A stretch of DNA of 64,000 nt from Gymnopus androsaceus JB14 (Eukaryota; Basidiomycota; Agaricomycetes; Agaricales; Omphalotaceae): positions 96,343 through 160,342 of the forward strand of contig ML769410.1 of the NCBI GenBank assembly GCA_009733575.1. Direction: 5' to 3'. The position numbers and the translations under genes were made by a program. Below the pieces are notes generated by a model that saw only the letters and a program-made list of their open reading frames with translations, did not search any database and was not told the origin of the DNA. Positions 1 through 12,264 of this stretch are shown piece after piece. Numbering within the stretch: the stretch's first letter is position 1; each line of letters starts with the position of its first letter.

Positions 1-215
1 TGGCAATCCGTGGACGCGCCTAGGCTTCGCGATGTCGACTAAGAGAAACTTTTCTAATGCATCTAACCTGCCGTGATCAGACATAACCGTGTATTACTGC
101 AGCCAGAAATCAAACAAAAATAACGAGCAAAGCACTACTACATCACCAGCAGCAACAGTGCATTAACAATCAAACAAGACCAATGGCGCAAACGCTTGCC
201 CATCCATTTGAGACA

Positions 216-789
216 CTAGGCAGTTAACAGTAATAGGAGTGCAGCCGATATTAACGAGACCATTCTACAAAAATTAATGGTCAAAAGAAGGTTGAACGGA
301 GTGTAAGTAATATCCTTACAATAGTTGTTGTTCTCGCAGCAAACGGGCTGTTGAGTCTCAGAGCATGTACTCCCCGCGATATTGACGCAATTAAGGCCGC
401 ACTGGAGCAACGCCATCAAGGCCCTGAACATCAACACCCAACAACTCCAACACGGCAGTAACGTCTTTTGAGGTGCACTGAGAGGCGTAATCATTGTCAG
501 CTTTCTCGTAAAGATTTTCAAAGGCGGAGTCATCGTACAGATTGTACTGTCTTACAGCATTGTGCTTTATTGGTTCCGCCGGTGTTGCACTGAGAAACAG
601 AAGTGCTCGTAGATTGGGCGGTGACCGTCACAGTCCTATAGGAGCATAAGCAACGAACGGTATTGACGCACAATCAAATATCATTGAACGTACGTGGTCG
701 GTCCTCCATGTGCCATTGGTGGTGGGACTGGCCCCAGCAGCAACGACTAGGATAGCAAGAGCAACGACTTTGGAGATGGAAGAGAACAT
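216..789 (-). CDS. Class I hydrophobin (frame-disrupted)
   Basis: Small secreted surface-active protein that coats aerial hyphae and spores. The start at 789 opens a signal peptide (MFSSISKVVALAILVVAAG). The hydrophobin cysteine pattern then follows across several frames: an AQCC pair, a stretch ending in LNC, a STC, a QQPVCCENNN block, and after a last intron NGLVNIGCTPI before the TAG at 216-218. The VCC-EN and NGLxNIGC blocks are diagnostic of class I hydrophobins. Three introns fit, but canonical splicing gives one extra base at the second-exon acceptor (near 635) and at the last donor (near 317). Extra bases also break the frame near 540 and 394. The gene is therefore a recent pseudogene or contains assembly errors. 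Identity is secure; the exact exon model is not. Confidence 0.75.
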
Positions 790-1711
790 TTTCAAGAATG
801 TGATGAGCGCGAAGAAAAAACTGCTAGAGAAGATTGCTTTCGATAGTACTGGAACAGAGAGCTGTGTTCGAGTGAGTCTAGTCGATGGATCAGAGCAGCT
901 TTTATACCCATTTACCAAGGCACGCATTGCTTGAGCTAGGGTCCGATGCGGAGCTTTTTGGTGACGCTGCCAGTCAATTATCGATTCAGCTCTTGCCACT
1001 GTAGAGGTTAGTCTGTCGAGGAGCAAATGTCCAAGGTCGTCATTGCGGGGGAAGAATAACCTGCCGCACGTACAATCAATCGCCTAATGCCACCAAAATG
1101 CCACCATAGCGCATCCGCTGCAGGTTCTAACTCCCAGTCGAGATATAGTGTAACCCAAAGTTGAGCGGAACTTAGGCTTCGTTGAGTCTAGAAGCAACTG
1201 GGTCAGCCATTTGACGGACCGAGAGACAAGTGGAGCGCGTCACGGTCAAAGATTTTGGAAGTCTTATTACCATGTGAGGTTCGAACGAAAGCTCTCGAAA
1301 TCGAGAAACGACGTTAGGGGTGCTCATTCGGCTGCAGCTGAGGGGATCGAGAGAAGGAGTTCGGTCACGGTCCATTCGCCAAGAGACTTTCAACTACGTT
1401 CCGACTCAGAGTCGTGCTGAACTTGAAGGATTAGAATTAGTGACGGTGGCACCAAGTTCTGAATTTAAAGAGCATGGATCCATGAATGTCGGAAAAACGC
1501 CGTACAGTCGCACTCCCACTCCCACTTTTCATGCTTCGATTCTAGTCTATATGAATTGGAAGCCCAGCTATACCTCCATCTTTTTTTTCCGCGGAGGCTT
1601 ATTACAGGGCCCAGAAGATATCATGAAATGAACGTCGGCGTAGCTCCACACATACTAGTAGTATATGCCTAGGATCAGGACAGTGTACATCGAGGGTTTA
1701 CCTCCTGGTCC
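790..1711. other. Intergenic, no gene seen
   Basis: No reading frame here shows a recognisable domain. It holds the promoter side of the hydrophobin (from 790 upward) and the 3' side of the Trm44-like gene. Short open frames around 1172-1631 overlap on both strands and look random. Confidence 0.5.
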
Positions 1712-3423
1712 TTAATGACCATCACCCTTACCCTCGGGCTTCCTTGGCTTAAACACTGCCCGCTCCTTCACATTCTGCAGAATCGCTTCTACATTCCTCA
1801 TTGCCTCCCCTCGAGGCATAGCGGAAGATATTTTACGCCCTGCGCAAATTAAATCAGCTTTGAACCACGTTAGTAAATGTAAACGAAACACTGTACCTAT
1901 AATAGCCCAATTCCTCGTACTCGGTATCCTTAGCGTCTCACATTCAACCTCCCACCCAGCATGAGCACTAAGAGTCGCAAGCCATATCCGATACATTGAA
2001 TATCCGCTCGAGTTGCTTCCGTCGCCGCCAAGGTTCAACGATTGAATAAAGTTATCCATTGCTGAAGATCAGATTCAGAACCCGAGCTCGAGCGCGCAAT
2101 GGGAAACATCGTCGTGGCGGAACGTGCATAACGAGCATCAAAGTCCCAAGCACAGCATGGGATCGATAGGTATCCTGAAGCACCATAGAGGGTTGAGAGG
2201 ACTGGTGCCCATGGAGTCAGTTCATCTGCGTGGTTGGCGATAATGAAGACACCCGGAGGAAAAAACTGCGAGTGAGTGCTTTCAGACGGAGGGTCTAATG
2301 GGTTGAAAGCATAGACGTGAAGATGGTTTTGAGTAGTCGAAGGATACGACTTCCAGGATGTCCTTTCGCGTACATCGATGCCATGTCCTTCGTAGCCTTC
2401 TGAAGTAAGGATGTGGGTCAATAGCCCATTCCCGCATGCTGTGAATGAGATCAGAAACTGAAACCGGAATTTTTGAGGAAGACGCACCCAACATCGACAA
2501 ACCCCGCAGGAGGACGTGGCCAGTTTTTCCAAGGTTCTTCGACGGCTAGATCCAACTCATCTGAATCACCGCTACCGAAGGATGCTCTCCACAGAAGGAT
2601 TAAATATGTAGCAATCCCAATGTCTTCGAAAACATGCTTGAGCGGATCTGTGACCTCCTGCCAGGTATCTACTAGGTTCTTATGTCTCTCCCTCATGATG
2701 AGATACAGATCCTGATAATGGTCTCGAGGGATGAGGACATCATGAATCACCCGCTTGCGATAATTAGTCATCGCACCCCATCCATAACGATGTAGAGTAT
2801 CCAAAAGGGCCAAGCAGGTGCGAAACAGTCTGGATCCTTGGTCAAGAGGAGTGTCGGCTAATGGAACGACTTCAATACGCAGAATTCCCGAATCTGAATG
2901 GGCTTCTCCGTGGTTCAGATAACGGAATGCAAGATGAGATACCCTAGGATGGTAGTATGGTAAAGGGTGTGTTTCGGACGTTATTGGGGTTAAGATGAGC
3001 ACAATGTGCGAGGACGAGGATAAAGTCTCTTTGTACAAAGTACAATACTGCTCCAGACTTTCGTCGCGCCCAGGCCGTCGCGGGAGTAGTTTTCTATGTA
3101 TACATCGACTCTTTTGAAGATTAACCAGTGTTGGGCTTAAGGGCGAAAAGGATTCAGTAGTATACCGAAATGGTTTCGGACCGTAAGATCAAGGTCGAGT
3201 TGTATTCCGGGTGATGGATCAGTTGTGAGACAGCAGTCTCGAACTATTTAGACGGATTTTTTAGACAAAAGCAATCTTCAGGCTTCGCGACACTCACCAG
3301 CTCCTCCGGAAAGTTTGCAGGGCATTCGATGAACGGGATCCACGTTGCATTTGGGCTTGATAACGGTAGATGTACCGACTGATCCACGCAAGCAGAAGGT
3401 GAAAATTTTGGGCGCAAAGCCAT
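1712..3423 (-). CDS. TRM44: Trm44-like tRNA(Ser) Um44 2'-O-methyltransferase (frame-disrupted)
   Basis: SAM-dependent enzyme that 2'-O-methylates U44 of tRNA-Ser in the cytoplasm. The start at 3423 reads MALRPKFSPSACVDQ; a first intron follows and the protein resumes with QLIHHPEYN and LILRSE. The family hallmark HRKLLPRRPGRD lies upstream of the first long open frame, so the gene is longer than that frame suggests. Next come the SAM-binding block (FVDVG then CGNGLLTH), IIANHADELTPW, and the C-terminal SLNLGGDGSNSSGY and YRIWLA blocks. The frame changes by one base in three places: near 3165 (removing one C from TTTCGG restores it), at the acceptor near 2437 inside the SAM motif, and near 2055. 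Identity is confident from several motifs; whether the gene is functional is open. Confidence 0.8.
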
Positions 3424-4354
3424 CAGCTGAAGCCTAGAAGATGTTTATAAACTCGCTCTTCAATTTCATGGCACTGGCAACTTGAAGTCATTCGTCAAAA
3501 AAAGTGGAGTTTTAAGTGTACTCACTTAGGGATCAGGGAGAGCACAGAGTTGCGGAAGCGCGTCTAATTCCTAAGCGCCTTGCTGTAACGAGCGGCTAAA
3601 CATGCCGGAAGTGCACTCGGCACAACCGTTGGACTGTCTATCTCAGTGTCCCACTTTATCGTTCGTATACACTGCTACTTAATACCTCCTGGCCAAGTTA
3701 CCCTAGCTCGTCAGTACCCGACTCAACGTACTCAACCGTCATACTCGTGATCCGGCGTCAAGTGCGCGGCGACACTTCCTCTCACTTAGGCTCACTTCTC
3801 CCAAAGTCATCTTCCCGGCCTCCAAGCTCCAGGAACGAAGACCCATGTGTGGCTCTTGAACTTGGAACAATGGAGAAGCAGAAAGTGCACACGGCCTTGG
3901 ATCAGCGCCCTGTACTTCATATGTCAATCCTTGTCAATCTGGCGCAAAGATATCTTCGATTCTGAACAACAAACGGGAATCAAGGGATAAGAAATACCTC
4001 CAGACAATCCAAAATCGCATCGAACCAGGACCACTTACTCCCTACTGCCCGCTTCTTTCTGCAAGAAAAGTGGCAAAAACATAAACGAGCCCTCCCGATT
4101 CTGCGATTCTGGGCGAAGCGCCTCTCCAGAAAAACGAATGGAAGGATGCAAGGACAGATCATGATTGTGTTGCGACACTAGTAGTAAAGGCGCTGGGATG
4201 CCTGAGTTCGGAAAGTTTCGTATTCCTCGTTTATAGTCGAGCCAAATCGAAACCATCGGGAAGCACCCTTTTTCGTTCCTTCTGTCATTTATTCTTGGGC
4301 ACGGGTAGCCTTTCTTCAAACCTCTGGACGGTTTTTTTTTCTCATTTGCAGGTC
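3424..4354. promoter_or_regulatory. Divergent intergenic region between Trm44-like gene and membrane-protein gene
   Basis: 930 bases between two divergent starts (3423 minus, 4355 plus). It must carry both promoters. A pyrimidine/T tract (GTTTTTTTTTCTC around 4330) lies just before the plus-strand start. No protein-coding signal is convincing; the open frame at 4035-4319 has no family features. Confidence 0.45.
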
Positions 4355-6937
4355 ATGTCTTCGTCGTTGGCAGCTCAGCATTCTTCTTCGAGTTTGAGTT
4401 TGAACTTTGATACGATGAAAAAGGAGTCGTTAAAATTCGAACGCGGTATGTAAGGATACGCTTCTCCAAGCTCTCGTTTCGTCCTAACTTCTTCCCAGAT
4501 TTCGATCATTTCTTTCAATCTCTTAGTTCACGAAAGTCTCCGGCCATCTATGACTTTATGAGATGGGCCTGCGCAATCTCCCATATCAGTTTAATCCTGA
4601 TTCTTGTCATATTGGCCGCGACGCTGACGAACCTGGACGAGCGTACTGTATTCTTCAATTCGACTGCTACGTTCCTTCCTAAGGATGTATTGGATGCTAT
4701 CCCAACTGTTCAAGCGTACATAAAGGTCGCTTTCGGCTGGATTGTCACTGTATGTTCCACTTGTGTTGCAACCGTGTCGTGTATTAAAGCTGATCAAACA
4801 TTCAATACAGGGTTGGGCAACCCTACTCCCATTGACAGCACAAAGACTGGCTCTTCGGCGCCAACTGAGCCTCCTCAGCAGCTTGACTGCCAAGCACGAT
4901 GCTAATCAAGCGTGGATGGGCACTGGATCCGCTGTTTTAACCTCACTAAAATGGAGGCAGCTCGGTTTCCGTGCTTCTATCCATTCTATATTCCTTCCTT
5001 TGGGATATCTCGGTGGTATAGCCGCTTTTCATTCTGTCGCTACGGGCATGTTGGAAGTTGTCGACATTCCTGTCAACAAGACTGTTACATTTTCTTCCAA
5101 TGGGATCCCTGATTTGACGGGGGCGTCGATTGGGAATGCATTTACGTGAGTACCGTCAACTAACCAAGTGAAATTTCTAACCATTTTGGAAACCTCCTAG
5201 TGGAGCAGACGCTCTCTTGACCATGCTGTCTCTAAACGCACTCAATCTTCCTGGCCTTGCGTCCAATGGTTCGGGATTGATATACGACATTCCTGACCGT
5301 AATGCTTCGAGACTTCCCGTTGACTCCGTTTAAGTCAACGCGACGTATTTCAACGTTACTTGCGGGTCATTGTTAGGATCCGTTCAAGATGCAGAATTGA
5401 TCTTTGCGACGGATCTTGGGTTGAGCCCTGATACACAGGTGTCAAGCTTTCCAAATATTATATGTGAGTTGAACACAGTGTTCATAGCGCGAGTACTGAT
5501 ACCCCTTTCTCTTTCGATAGCTCAACATAGTTTGATCATTAGATCTGCGCCCTGGGGCCCATTTATTGACAATACTACGGTGCGTGCCAGGGATCCTTTT
5601 ATTGTTCTTTCCTTGACGATTGTATTACTTAGGACCCTCGAGCGTCATGGCCAAGCTCAATTCTTATTTTCACAACCGTTCCCGTTTCGGACTCGTTCAA
5701 TACGGCAGTACAGCCGGTGCAAGTAATCCCACCAATGACATGTAAGTTGTCCGTACATGGGATGTTTTCAAACTTATTGAGTTGTCTTGACTTAGATACA
5801 CCGTTCAATTCGACCATCCCATCAAGTACTTCCCAGATTACAGCGCTTGCATGTAACATGACCGTAGATATGTGGTCGAATAAGGCTTTCGTTGACCCCA
5901 TAAGCAATGCATTATTGGGTATCACCGGCGAGGTGAATAAAACTTCATCCATATCAAGTCCATTTCCGGCCGTATATCGCTCTACGCCACTTAATGCAAG
6001 CAGTCCTGCAGAGGCTTTGCTTGATATCGTGAGTAATCTTATACTTTGTTTTTTATCTTTCTGACCTAGTAGTTTGCCTATAAAAGTGGGGAGTGCTCCC
6101 TACGCAATCAGTGTCTCCACTAGCCAGTGCACTTTTGACTGCATGCACCGAAAGTAACACAGAAGCGGTTTGCGGAACTTTGTATCAACCAGAGCAGTTT
6201 GTACCCTTCTCCTCTCGCCCATTGAAACGGCTTCTAACGACGCCGCTTATTAGATTCGTCATGGAGTCTTTGAATATCTTCCCTGATATTCTACTGGACG
6301 AATCGTCATCACCAAGCATCGGCCTCACAGATCTTGAAAATGTGCTCGCTCGTATGACTGCAATCGAATTTTGGGCAGGTAAGTACTTCGTAGAAGACTT
6401 CCGTAAACTATTTCAATTACTTTTCAGAGGGCCAGGGAAATAACCTCAAGTTTGCAAATGCACTCGCTACCGAAGGTGTAGCAGGAGCGTCAACAAACAG
6501 GGTTTTCACGATCAACCAAAACACGGTACAAATCCAAAAATTCTTCCTAGTTTTTGCGGTGAGCCGGTTTAGATTCTTCTGTAGTTTTGGAGCTTCCAAT
6601 CAATTTCTTTCTAGATCAACCGTATACATTTCCAGGCCAACATGAACCTAAAAGACGCATGCATCTCCAGTTATTTGCCTCCCTCGCGATCGCAATCTTC
6701 CTATTCTTGCTGGTCCTTCCACCGCTACTAGACAACAACAACCTCAAGATTGACTCAATCGGTATCTTGCAGATGATATGGCTGACCTTGAACGACCATC
6801 TAGAGAACCAGAAGCAGATTACGGATGTTGGTGCCAATCCGTCGGTTGATGATTTAAGGAAAGCAGGGCTCCAGATTGAACGAAAATTTGGATGCAAGCG
6901 CGATAACGCTACAGATCAACCCCGACAACCTTGTTGA
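4355..6937 (+). CDS. Agaricomycete multi-exon transmembrane protein of unknown function (disrupted)
   Basis: I recognise the family, common and multicopy in mushroom genomes, but no function is known. The start at 4355 (MSSSLAAQHSSSS) gives a cytoplasmic N-terminus. Then come a membrane segment (ISLILILVILAA), another near WIVT, the conserved TQRLALRR-like cytosolic block with LTAKHDANQAW, a further membrane segment (FLPLGYLGGIAAF), and a long Asn/Ser-rich ectodomain with many N-glycosylation sequons (NKT, NGS, NAT, NVT, NST). A C-terminal membrane helix (LAIAIFLFLLVLPP) and a short tail follow. About nine short introns fit. Two lesions are seen: an in-frame TAA at 5331-5333 between DSV and VNATYFNVTCG, and a one-base frame change near 6650 just before the last helix. 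Apart from these the protein is well preserved. Confidence 0.65.
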
Positions 6938-7313
6938 AGGCGTCGAGAAGGCGTAGTTTGGTATTTATTCAACGAATGTGATTACGAGTTCAAAGTCCAA
7001 TAATCAATTGTATGGATAGCACTGAGCACTGGCTGTACTCTTCGTGCTCAGGTCTCGCAATCCTTGAGGATCGTTCATGGTTGTTCATGTTCGATTTGAA
7101 CCGTCAGGTAAGACATTATTTCCGTCGCATGCTGCACTTACTACCGTCCGCCGCTTTCAGAAAGAGCGAACATCCGCGCGCCGTCTTGTATAATATGCAG
7201 TCCTGAAATGGCATAGCGCAGTAATGAATACGGACAAACCAGATTCCCAACCAATCAAATGGAAGGAGTTAAATTACCGAGATAAAGTACATGGAGATCC
7301 GAAAAAAAAAGTG
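6938..7313. other. Convergent 3' intergenic spacer
   Basis: Lies between the stop of the membrane-protein gene and the stop of the minus-strand TIM-barrel gene. An open frame at 7012-7206 has no recognisable features. I see no gene here. Confidence 0.5.
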
Positions 7314-8502
7314 CTACGATTTGGATCTCGCGAGTTCTTTCTGCAGAGCGTTCCAACTTCTCATACCCCTTTGAGCGTGGCTAACAGGTACCTCCGGACC
7401 ACGTTTGAACATACTGTTTGAGAAAACCTCCATGGAGATGGGACCACGGTAGCCTACATCCTCGAGCAATACCTTGAGGATGTCTTTGACAGGGAGATAT
7501 CCGCCTAATTCTGGCTCGCAGGGAAATAGACGAGCGTTGCGTGACCACATCATCAGTGGTTGCATCTCCGGATCCCAGAATGCGTGCGACGGAGAAAGGG
7601 GCGGCTCAAGACGCTCAGCGTCTGATAGTTGGACGTAGAATATCTTCTTGACGAGCTCAGGCCCGACTGTAGCCATTTCTTTGAGAGACGCGACGAGATC
7701 TGCGGCCCCGGTTTCCTTCAGTCCAGTCGATGAAGTCGGATCGCCGTAAACGTTTGCAAGGATGTGATAAGTGTCTAGCACGGTCCCGACATTATGGAGA
7801 TCAACGCGAGAGACGATATTCCAAGCTTGCTGCCATCTGAGAAAGTAACGACGTGAGTGGTGAACACCGGAAAGAAAAGGAAGTTAGACAGACAAGTTGA
7901 CATGGGCTCCCCAAGATAGAGCTTCATATGCAAATCGGATAGGTGGATTCTCTTTCAACCCAAGTTCGCCTATTTCTCTAATATCCTGAACTAATTTGTG
8001 GATGTCTCCCGTTGTTCCAGAGGAATTCATCTGAAGAGTTTGAGTCAACAGTTTCGAACGGAGATGCAAGACTTACCTGAGACGGAACTTGTATCATATC
8101 TGTACCTAGAGCCTTGGCTACCTTGATATAAACCATCAACTTTGCAATCATTCCTTCATGCTTCTCCACGTCGACCAAACCCTCAAAGTTCATAAATGGC
8201 TGTAGAACCAAGACTGATAGACCGTGCTGGTTACATAGATCTTTACAGTGCTCAGCGGCCTTGATCATTGCTTCTTCGTTCGACTCAATATTCTCGAGTT
8301 TGTCGCGTCTCTTGGCATCATATACGAGGTCTTCCCAGAATACTTCAATCCCATCGAAACCGGCCTCTTTCGCAGCTGCAAGTTTGGGCTCCAAATCGTG
8401 TACTGAGGCGCGACCTGTACGTGTTTATTCAGCAAAAGTTCTTATACTTTGAGCTGACCTACCCAGCGACAGGCTCGCAATGAAAATTGAAAGCGATTTC
8501 AT
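7314..8502 (-). CDS. 3-dehydroshikimate dehydratase-like / xylose-isomerase-like TIM-barrel protein
   Basis: Four exons join cleanly from the ATG at 8502. The protein begins MKSLSIFIASLSLGRASVHD, which matches the start typical of fungal 3-dehydroshikimate dehydratases (IASxSLGR). It continues with AKEAGFDGIEVFWEDL, LQPFMNFEGL, MIQVPSQ, PPIRFAYEALSWGAHVN, VLDTYHI, FYVQLSDAE and MEVFSNS. These are the strand ends carrying metal and substrate residues in the AP-endonuclease-2/xylose-isomerase TIM-barrel superfamily. About 340 residues fits the family. The family's reaction converts 3-dehydroshikimate to protocatechuate in quinate catabolism. No frame lesion is seen. It is divergent from a quinate-permease-like gene 316 bases away, which supports a role in quinate/shikimate or lignin-derived aromatic use. 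A sugar isomerase/epimerase activity remains possible. Confidence 0.75.
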
Positions 8503-8818
8503 GGTGGTTTCAGACTGATATGCATCCATTCGCCCGCCGGTACTATCCCGCTCTGATCGATCAAATTGAAATTGAACTTCTCCAGCTTTTGTTTCTCAGG
8601 CACAACGTCGAGGAAAAATGTTCTTGCGCTGTGTGGGAGCCAATTAAAGATGTGTGGGGCCCCGGAACAAGCTCCTTCCATCAGTGCCCTGTCCCGCATC
8701 ACAAGACGAATATTTCAAAACCCCACCCTGAGAGATAGAGTACAAAAGCTCGGTCGTTCAGAGTCAGACTTCTTCATCTGTCCGAAGATCTTTCATCCTC
8801 ACTGTCCACTCATCGAAT
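8503..8818. promoter_or_regulatory. Shared divergent promoter, TIM-barrel gene / quinate-permease-like gene
   Basis: The two starts (8502 minus, 8819 plus) face away from each other with 316 bases between. Co-regulation of uptake and catabolism is the natural inference. I could not pick out a convincing paired operator by eye. Confidence 0.5.
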
Positions 8819-11115
8819 ATGGTTCACTTAGGCAGGATAGAAGACCGCCCGTACGCCCTCAGAGGTCTACAATTGGCGGGTATACGCCACTGCATTCGCA
8901 GCTACATGGGCTGCTGTTATGATGGGGTATGCTTTCTCTTCGTACTGTAGCTTCCTTCGGCCACTGATCATGACGCCTGCAGTTATGATTCAGCATTCAT
9001 TGGAACCTCTGTCTCTCTTACGAGCTTCAAGGATGAGTTTGGTTTGGAAAACCTGTCTGCTGCTGCGTTCGCTACCGTATCAGCCAACATTGTATCAGCT
9101 TTCCAAGCGGGGTTCGTATCGTCGTCTTCGACATACATATACTTTGTTCTAACCCACGTATAGATGCTTCTTTGGTGCCTTTTTCGGCTATCCTATCGGC
9201 TACTACTGGGGCAGAAAATATGGCCTTTTGCTCTCATCGCTTGTATTCTGTCTTGGTTCTGCCCTTCAAGTTGGAGCGAGGCAAGTGTTAAACTCGTTTT
9301 ACCTACCAATTTCAAGCTGATATACGCTCGTTAGTTCCAAGACTGGTTTAGGCCTTATCTACGGTGGACGTGTAGTATGTGGACTTGGAATCGGAGTTGC
9401 GTCGAATTTGGCGGTGAGTCATGTTCCGCCAACACCATCTCATGTACATGCTCATTTACTTCTCTATGCAGCCCATTTATGTGGCTGAGATTAGTCCCCC
9501 TGCAATCCGTGGTCGATTGGTTGGAATGTACGAGTTTTGCTGGCAGATTGGTGGTGTTATTGGTATGTCTTTTTGCGTAGATATGCTTAACGTCCCGACT
9601 AATTTGCTCTGTGCTAGGATTCTGGATCAACTATGGCACCACATTGAATATTCCCGCAGGACACAAGCAATGGGTTATTGCGTTTGCCATCCAACTCATA
9701 GTGAGTCGTAGGATGTCTCAATCTCAGTACTTTACGACTGCTAACCCACATCGTTTTAGCCTGGTGGTCTCTTGTTCTTTGGCTCGTTGTTCTTGACCGA
9801 GTCGCCACGATGGCTCATGTCTCGCGACCGCGAAGACGCGGCACTTCGTTCGCTCATGTATCTGAGAAACCTACCAAAGGATGCACATTACGTTCAAGAG
9901 GAACTTTCAGAAACCAGAGAAGCTATTAGACATGAACGTAGCTTGGCGGGTGCTGGATTCTGGGGTCCTCTTCGTACCGTGTTCTCGAGCCCCAACCTTT
10001 TGTGGAGACTCTTCCTCGCCCAATCTTTGTTTGCATGGCAAAATGCGACGGGTATCAATGCTATCAACTACTATTCGTAAGCGAATCTTTCGAAGATTTT
10101 TCCAGAATGCTTATGTCTCGGTAGGCCTACCATCTTCAAGTCCGTTGGCGTATCTGGGTCCTCCTCTTTACTCACCACCGGTGTTTATGGAATCATCAAG
10201 ATGGTTGGCGCCGTTATCTGGCTCCTGTACCTCATTGACACACTCGGTCGACGAAAGCTCTTGTACATTGGTTCCATCGGTGGTTGTTTGTGCATGTAAG
10301 TGGACATTATATTGGTCTCTGCTTGGTCATTAAAATACCTGCTTATATAGGTACTACGTCGGTGCCTACATCGCCATCGCCGACCCAGCAGCGCATCCAA
10401 GTACCACCCTTACAGCAGGAGGCGAGAGTGCTGTCGCATTTTTGTACATATGGACAATATTCTACTCCCCTACCTGGAATCGGAACTCCATGGGTATGCT
10501 TCATATTTTTTTTGCCATGTTTAGTATCTTAACTTTATACTTTTTTCATACAAAGGTCATAGCGTCAGAGGCATTCCCGCAGCATGTTAGGACCTTCACT
10601 GGTGCCTGCACCTCTGCATCCAATTGGCTTTACACGTTCATAATTGCAAGGTTTGTCTTCTCTTAAGTCGTTTGCTCCCAGGCTAACCTTTTATCTCTTC
10701 GATGATGATCCAGATTTACACCTGATATGGTATTGTCCTACTAAATGTTTTTGCTAAACATTCGAATACTAATTTCATGATCATACAGTTCCTCTCAATG
10801 GGTTATGGTGTCTACATATTCTTTGCGACTTTAATGGTCCTCTCGGTGCCATACGTCTTCGTGAGTGAACCGCTTCCATAATATCTCCAAATGATACTGA
10901 CTATTGCATAGTTTTTCATTCCCGAAACGAAACTTATACCGCTGGAGTACATGGACGAGCTTTTCGGAGCAGATGTAAAAGCGTGGAACGCGAACCGTAT
11001 CGTTCTGGAACGTATCGCTGCCCAACACGCCAACATCTCATCGCAGGACCAGGCGGAACAAGGCAAGAGCGATATTTCTATGCGCGAGGAAGATAACAAG
11101 GACGAACGTTATTGA
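8819..11115 (+). CDS. Quinate-permease-like MFS sugar transporter (frame-disrupted)
   Basis: Twelve-helix plasma-membrane transporter of the sugar porter family. Motifs in order: RIEDRP, then EVYNWRVYATAFAA, YDSAFIGTSVSLTSF, GRKYGLLLSS, GGRVVCGLGIGVASN, PIYVAEISPPAIRGRLVG, GGVIGFWINYGT, LTESPRWLM, QNATGINAINYYSPTIF, DTLGRRKLLY, ASEAFPQHVRT, and PETKLIPLEYMDELF. The EDRP...VYNWRVY start, GFWINYG and RFTPDMF resemble fungal quinate permeases more than hexose carriers. About ten introns fit; the one with donor at 9281 is a GC-AG intron (GCAAGT). Two one-base disruptions exist: near 8850 (between EDRP and PSEVYNW) and an apparent extra C at 10481 in front of GTPW. The tail is acidic and hydrophilic, ending at TGA 11113-11115. 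Confidence 0.75.
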
Positions 11116-12264
11116 TTCATTCGATGCGATACCCCACAGTAATCGGGTCGTCGATGCATGTTCTCTACAAGTTTACGTTTCTTAATGCTGTACGACTGAT
11201 GTTTTTTTTTTTTTTTTTTTTTTTTGATGTTTCTTGATGGTTGGGTTTTGTTAACGACTTTAATGTACCAAGTAGTGTTACCGTCATGTATTTGTAAAAA
11301 GTATGAATATAGCTTCGACTTCAATTTGGTAAGGACAAGTTGGTAAAAGCGATCTGCAATAAGTTGCAGACGTCGAGGAGCCTGAGTATTGAAATCCGAG
11401 ACGTGGGATCACACAGTGAGCAGCTCTAGTACTTTTGGCAAAACACTTGAACCAAACACTATCTACCTCAAAGCTTCACCTCAGTACAGTCGCTTGTAAT
11501 TTCTCTATTGGAAAGATGTCGTTTTTCTGTTTGTTTGTAAATAAGATCATTAATGAGCGTATCGCCAAAAGTTACTGTAGAATTCGACAATCGGCTAATA
11601 TATAGAATACTTATGTACATAATTTATTGGGGCTACCGGAGATAACATGGGGAGCGTGGCTTCAAGAAGTTCGACATTATTCATTCCTTGAAGTGCTTGC
11701 AACCGGCGGTGATACTCGGTAACCGATAGGTACTTGCGTGCTCGCATAGTACAGATGAACCAGAGACATATTATTCATGTAAAGTAGTTCTTTAGCTGAA
11801 GAGGTGCATTCAGAGAATAGTTGGGTGGTTTGAAGTGAGAGCAAGAGGCTGGCACGAAAAATAGTATTCAAGAAACCGTGAGATACTTACTTTGATGAGA
11901 TCACCGCACCCACAACCTCCTGAAGCTGAGAATCAATTGGTGCAACCGCCTACAATTATGTCGTATTCAAGCTGGCCAAAGAAAGCTTGCAGCATTTAGG
12001 CGTTGTGCAGTAACTACGATAATTCCTAGAGAGTGAGTTCTACGATGGTTTACTAATCCACATAGGAGTTTGGACGTAACATTGGGCATGTTGTCAACTT
12101 CCCTACATCCCAACCACATCCTGAAGATCTTCGGCACGATAACAATTCAAAGGATCAGACACATGTCAGCCAAATTTTTGTCTTCTTTTTCCCAGTTCGC
12201 GACATAAAAGCCAGAGTGCACCAATGATGTCTTCTGCTACCCCCAGACGGTGTGCCCCAGCGTC
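11116..12264. other. Intergenic with a 24-base poly-T tract
   Basis: No gene is seen. An uninterrupted T tract covers 11202-11225, shortly after the transporter stop. The final few hundred bases carry the promoter of the downstream MFS gene. Small open frames at 11109-11324 and 11677-11871 show no family features. Confidence 0.5.

Noticed and set aside
628..1026. A 132-residue minus-strand frame taken as one protein
   Set aside because: Only the part from 789 downward makes sense, as the first exon of the hydrophobin; the upstream part is 5' flank and the downstream part reads into an intron.
4035..4319. Minus-strand frame in the divergent promoter region
   Set aside because: Low-information sequence with no homology clues, within the expected promoter of the membrane-protein gene.
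11202..11225. Poly-T tract considered as a retroposon tail (minus-strand poly-A)
   Set aside because: No target duplication or retroposed body could be identified; a simple homopolymer is enough explanation.
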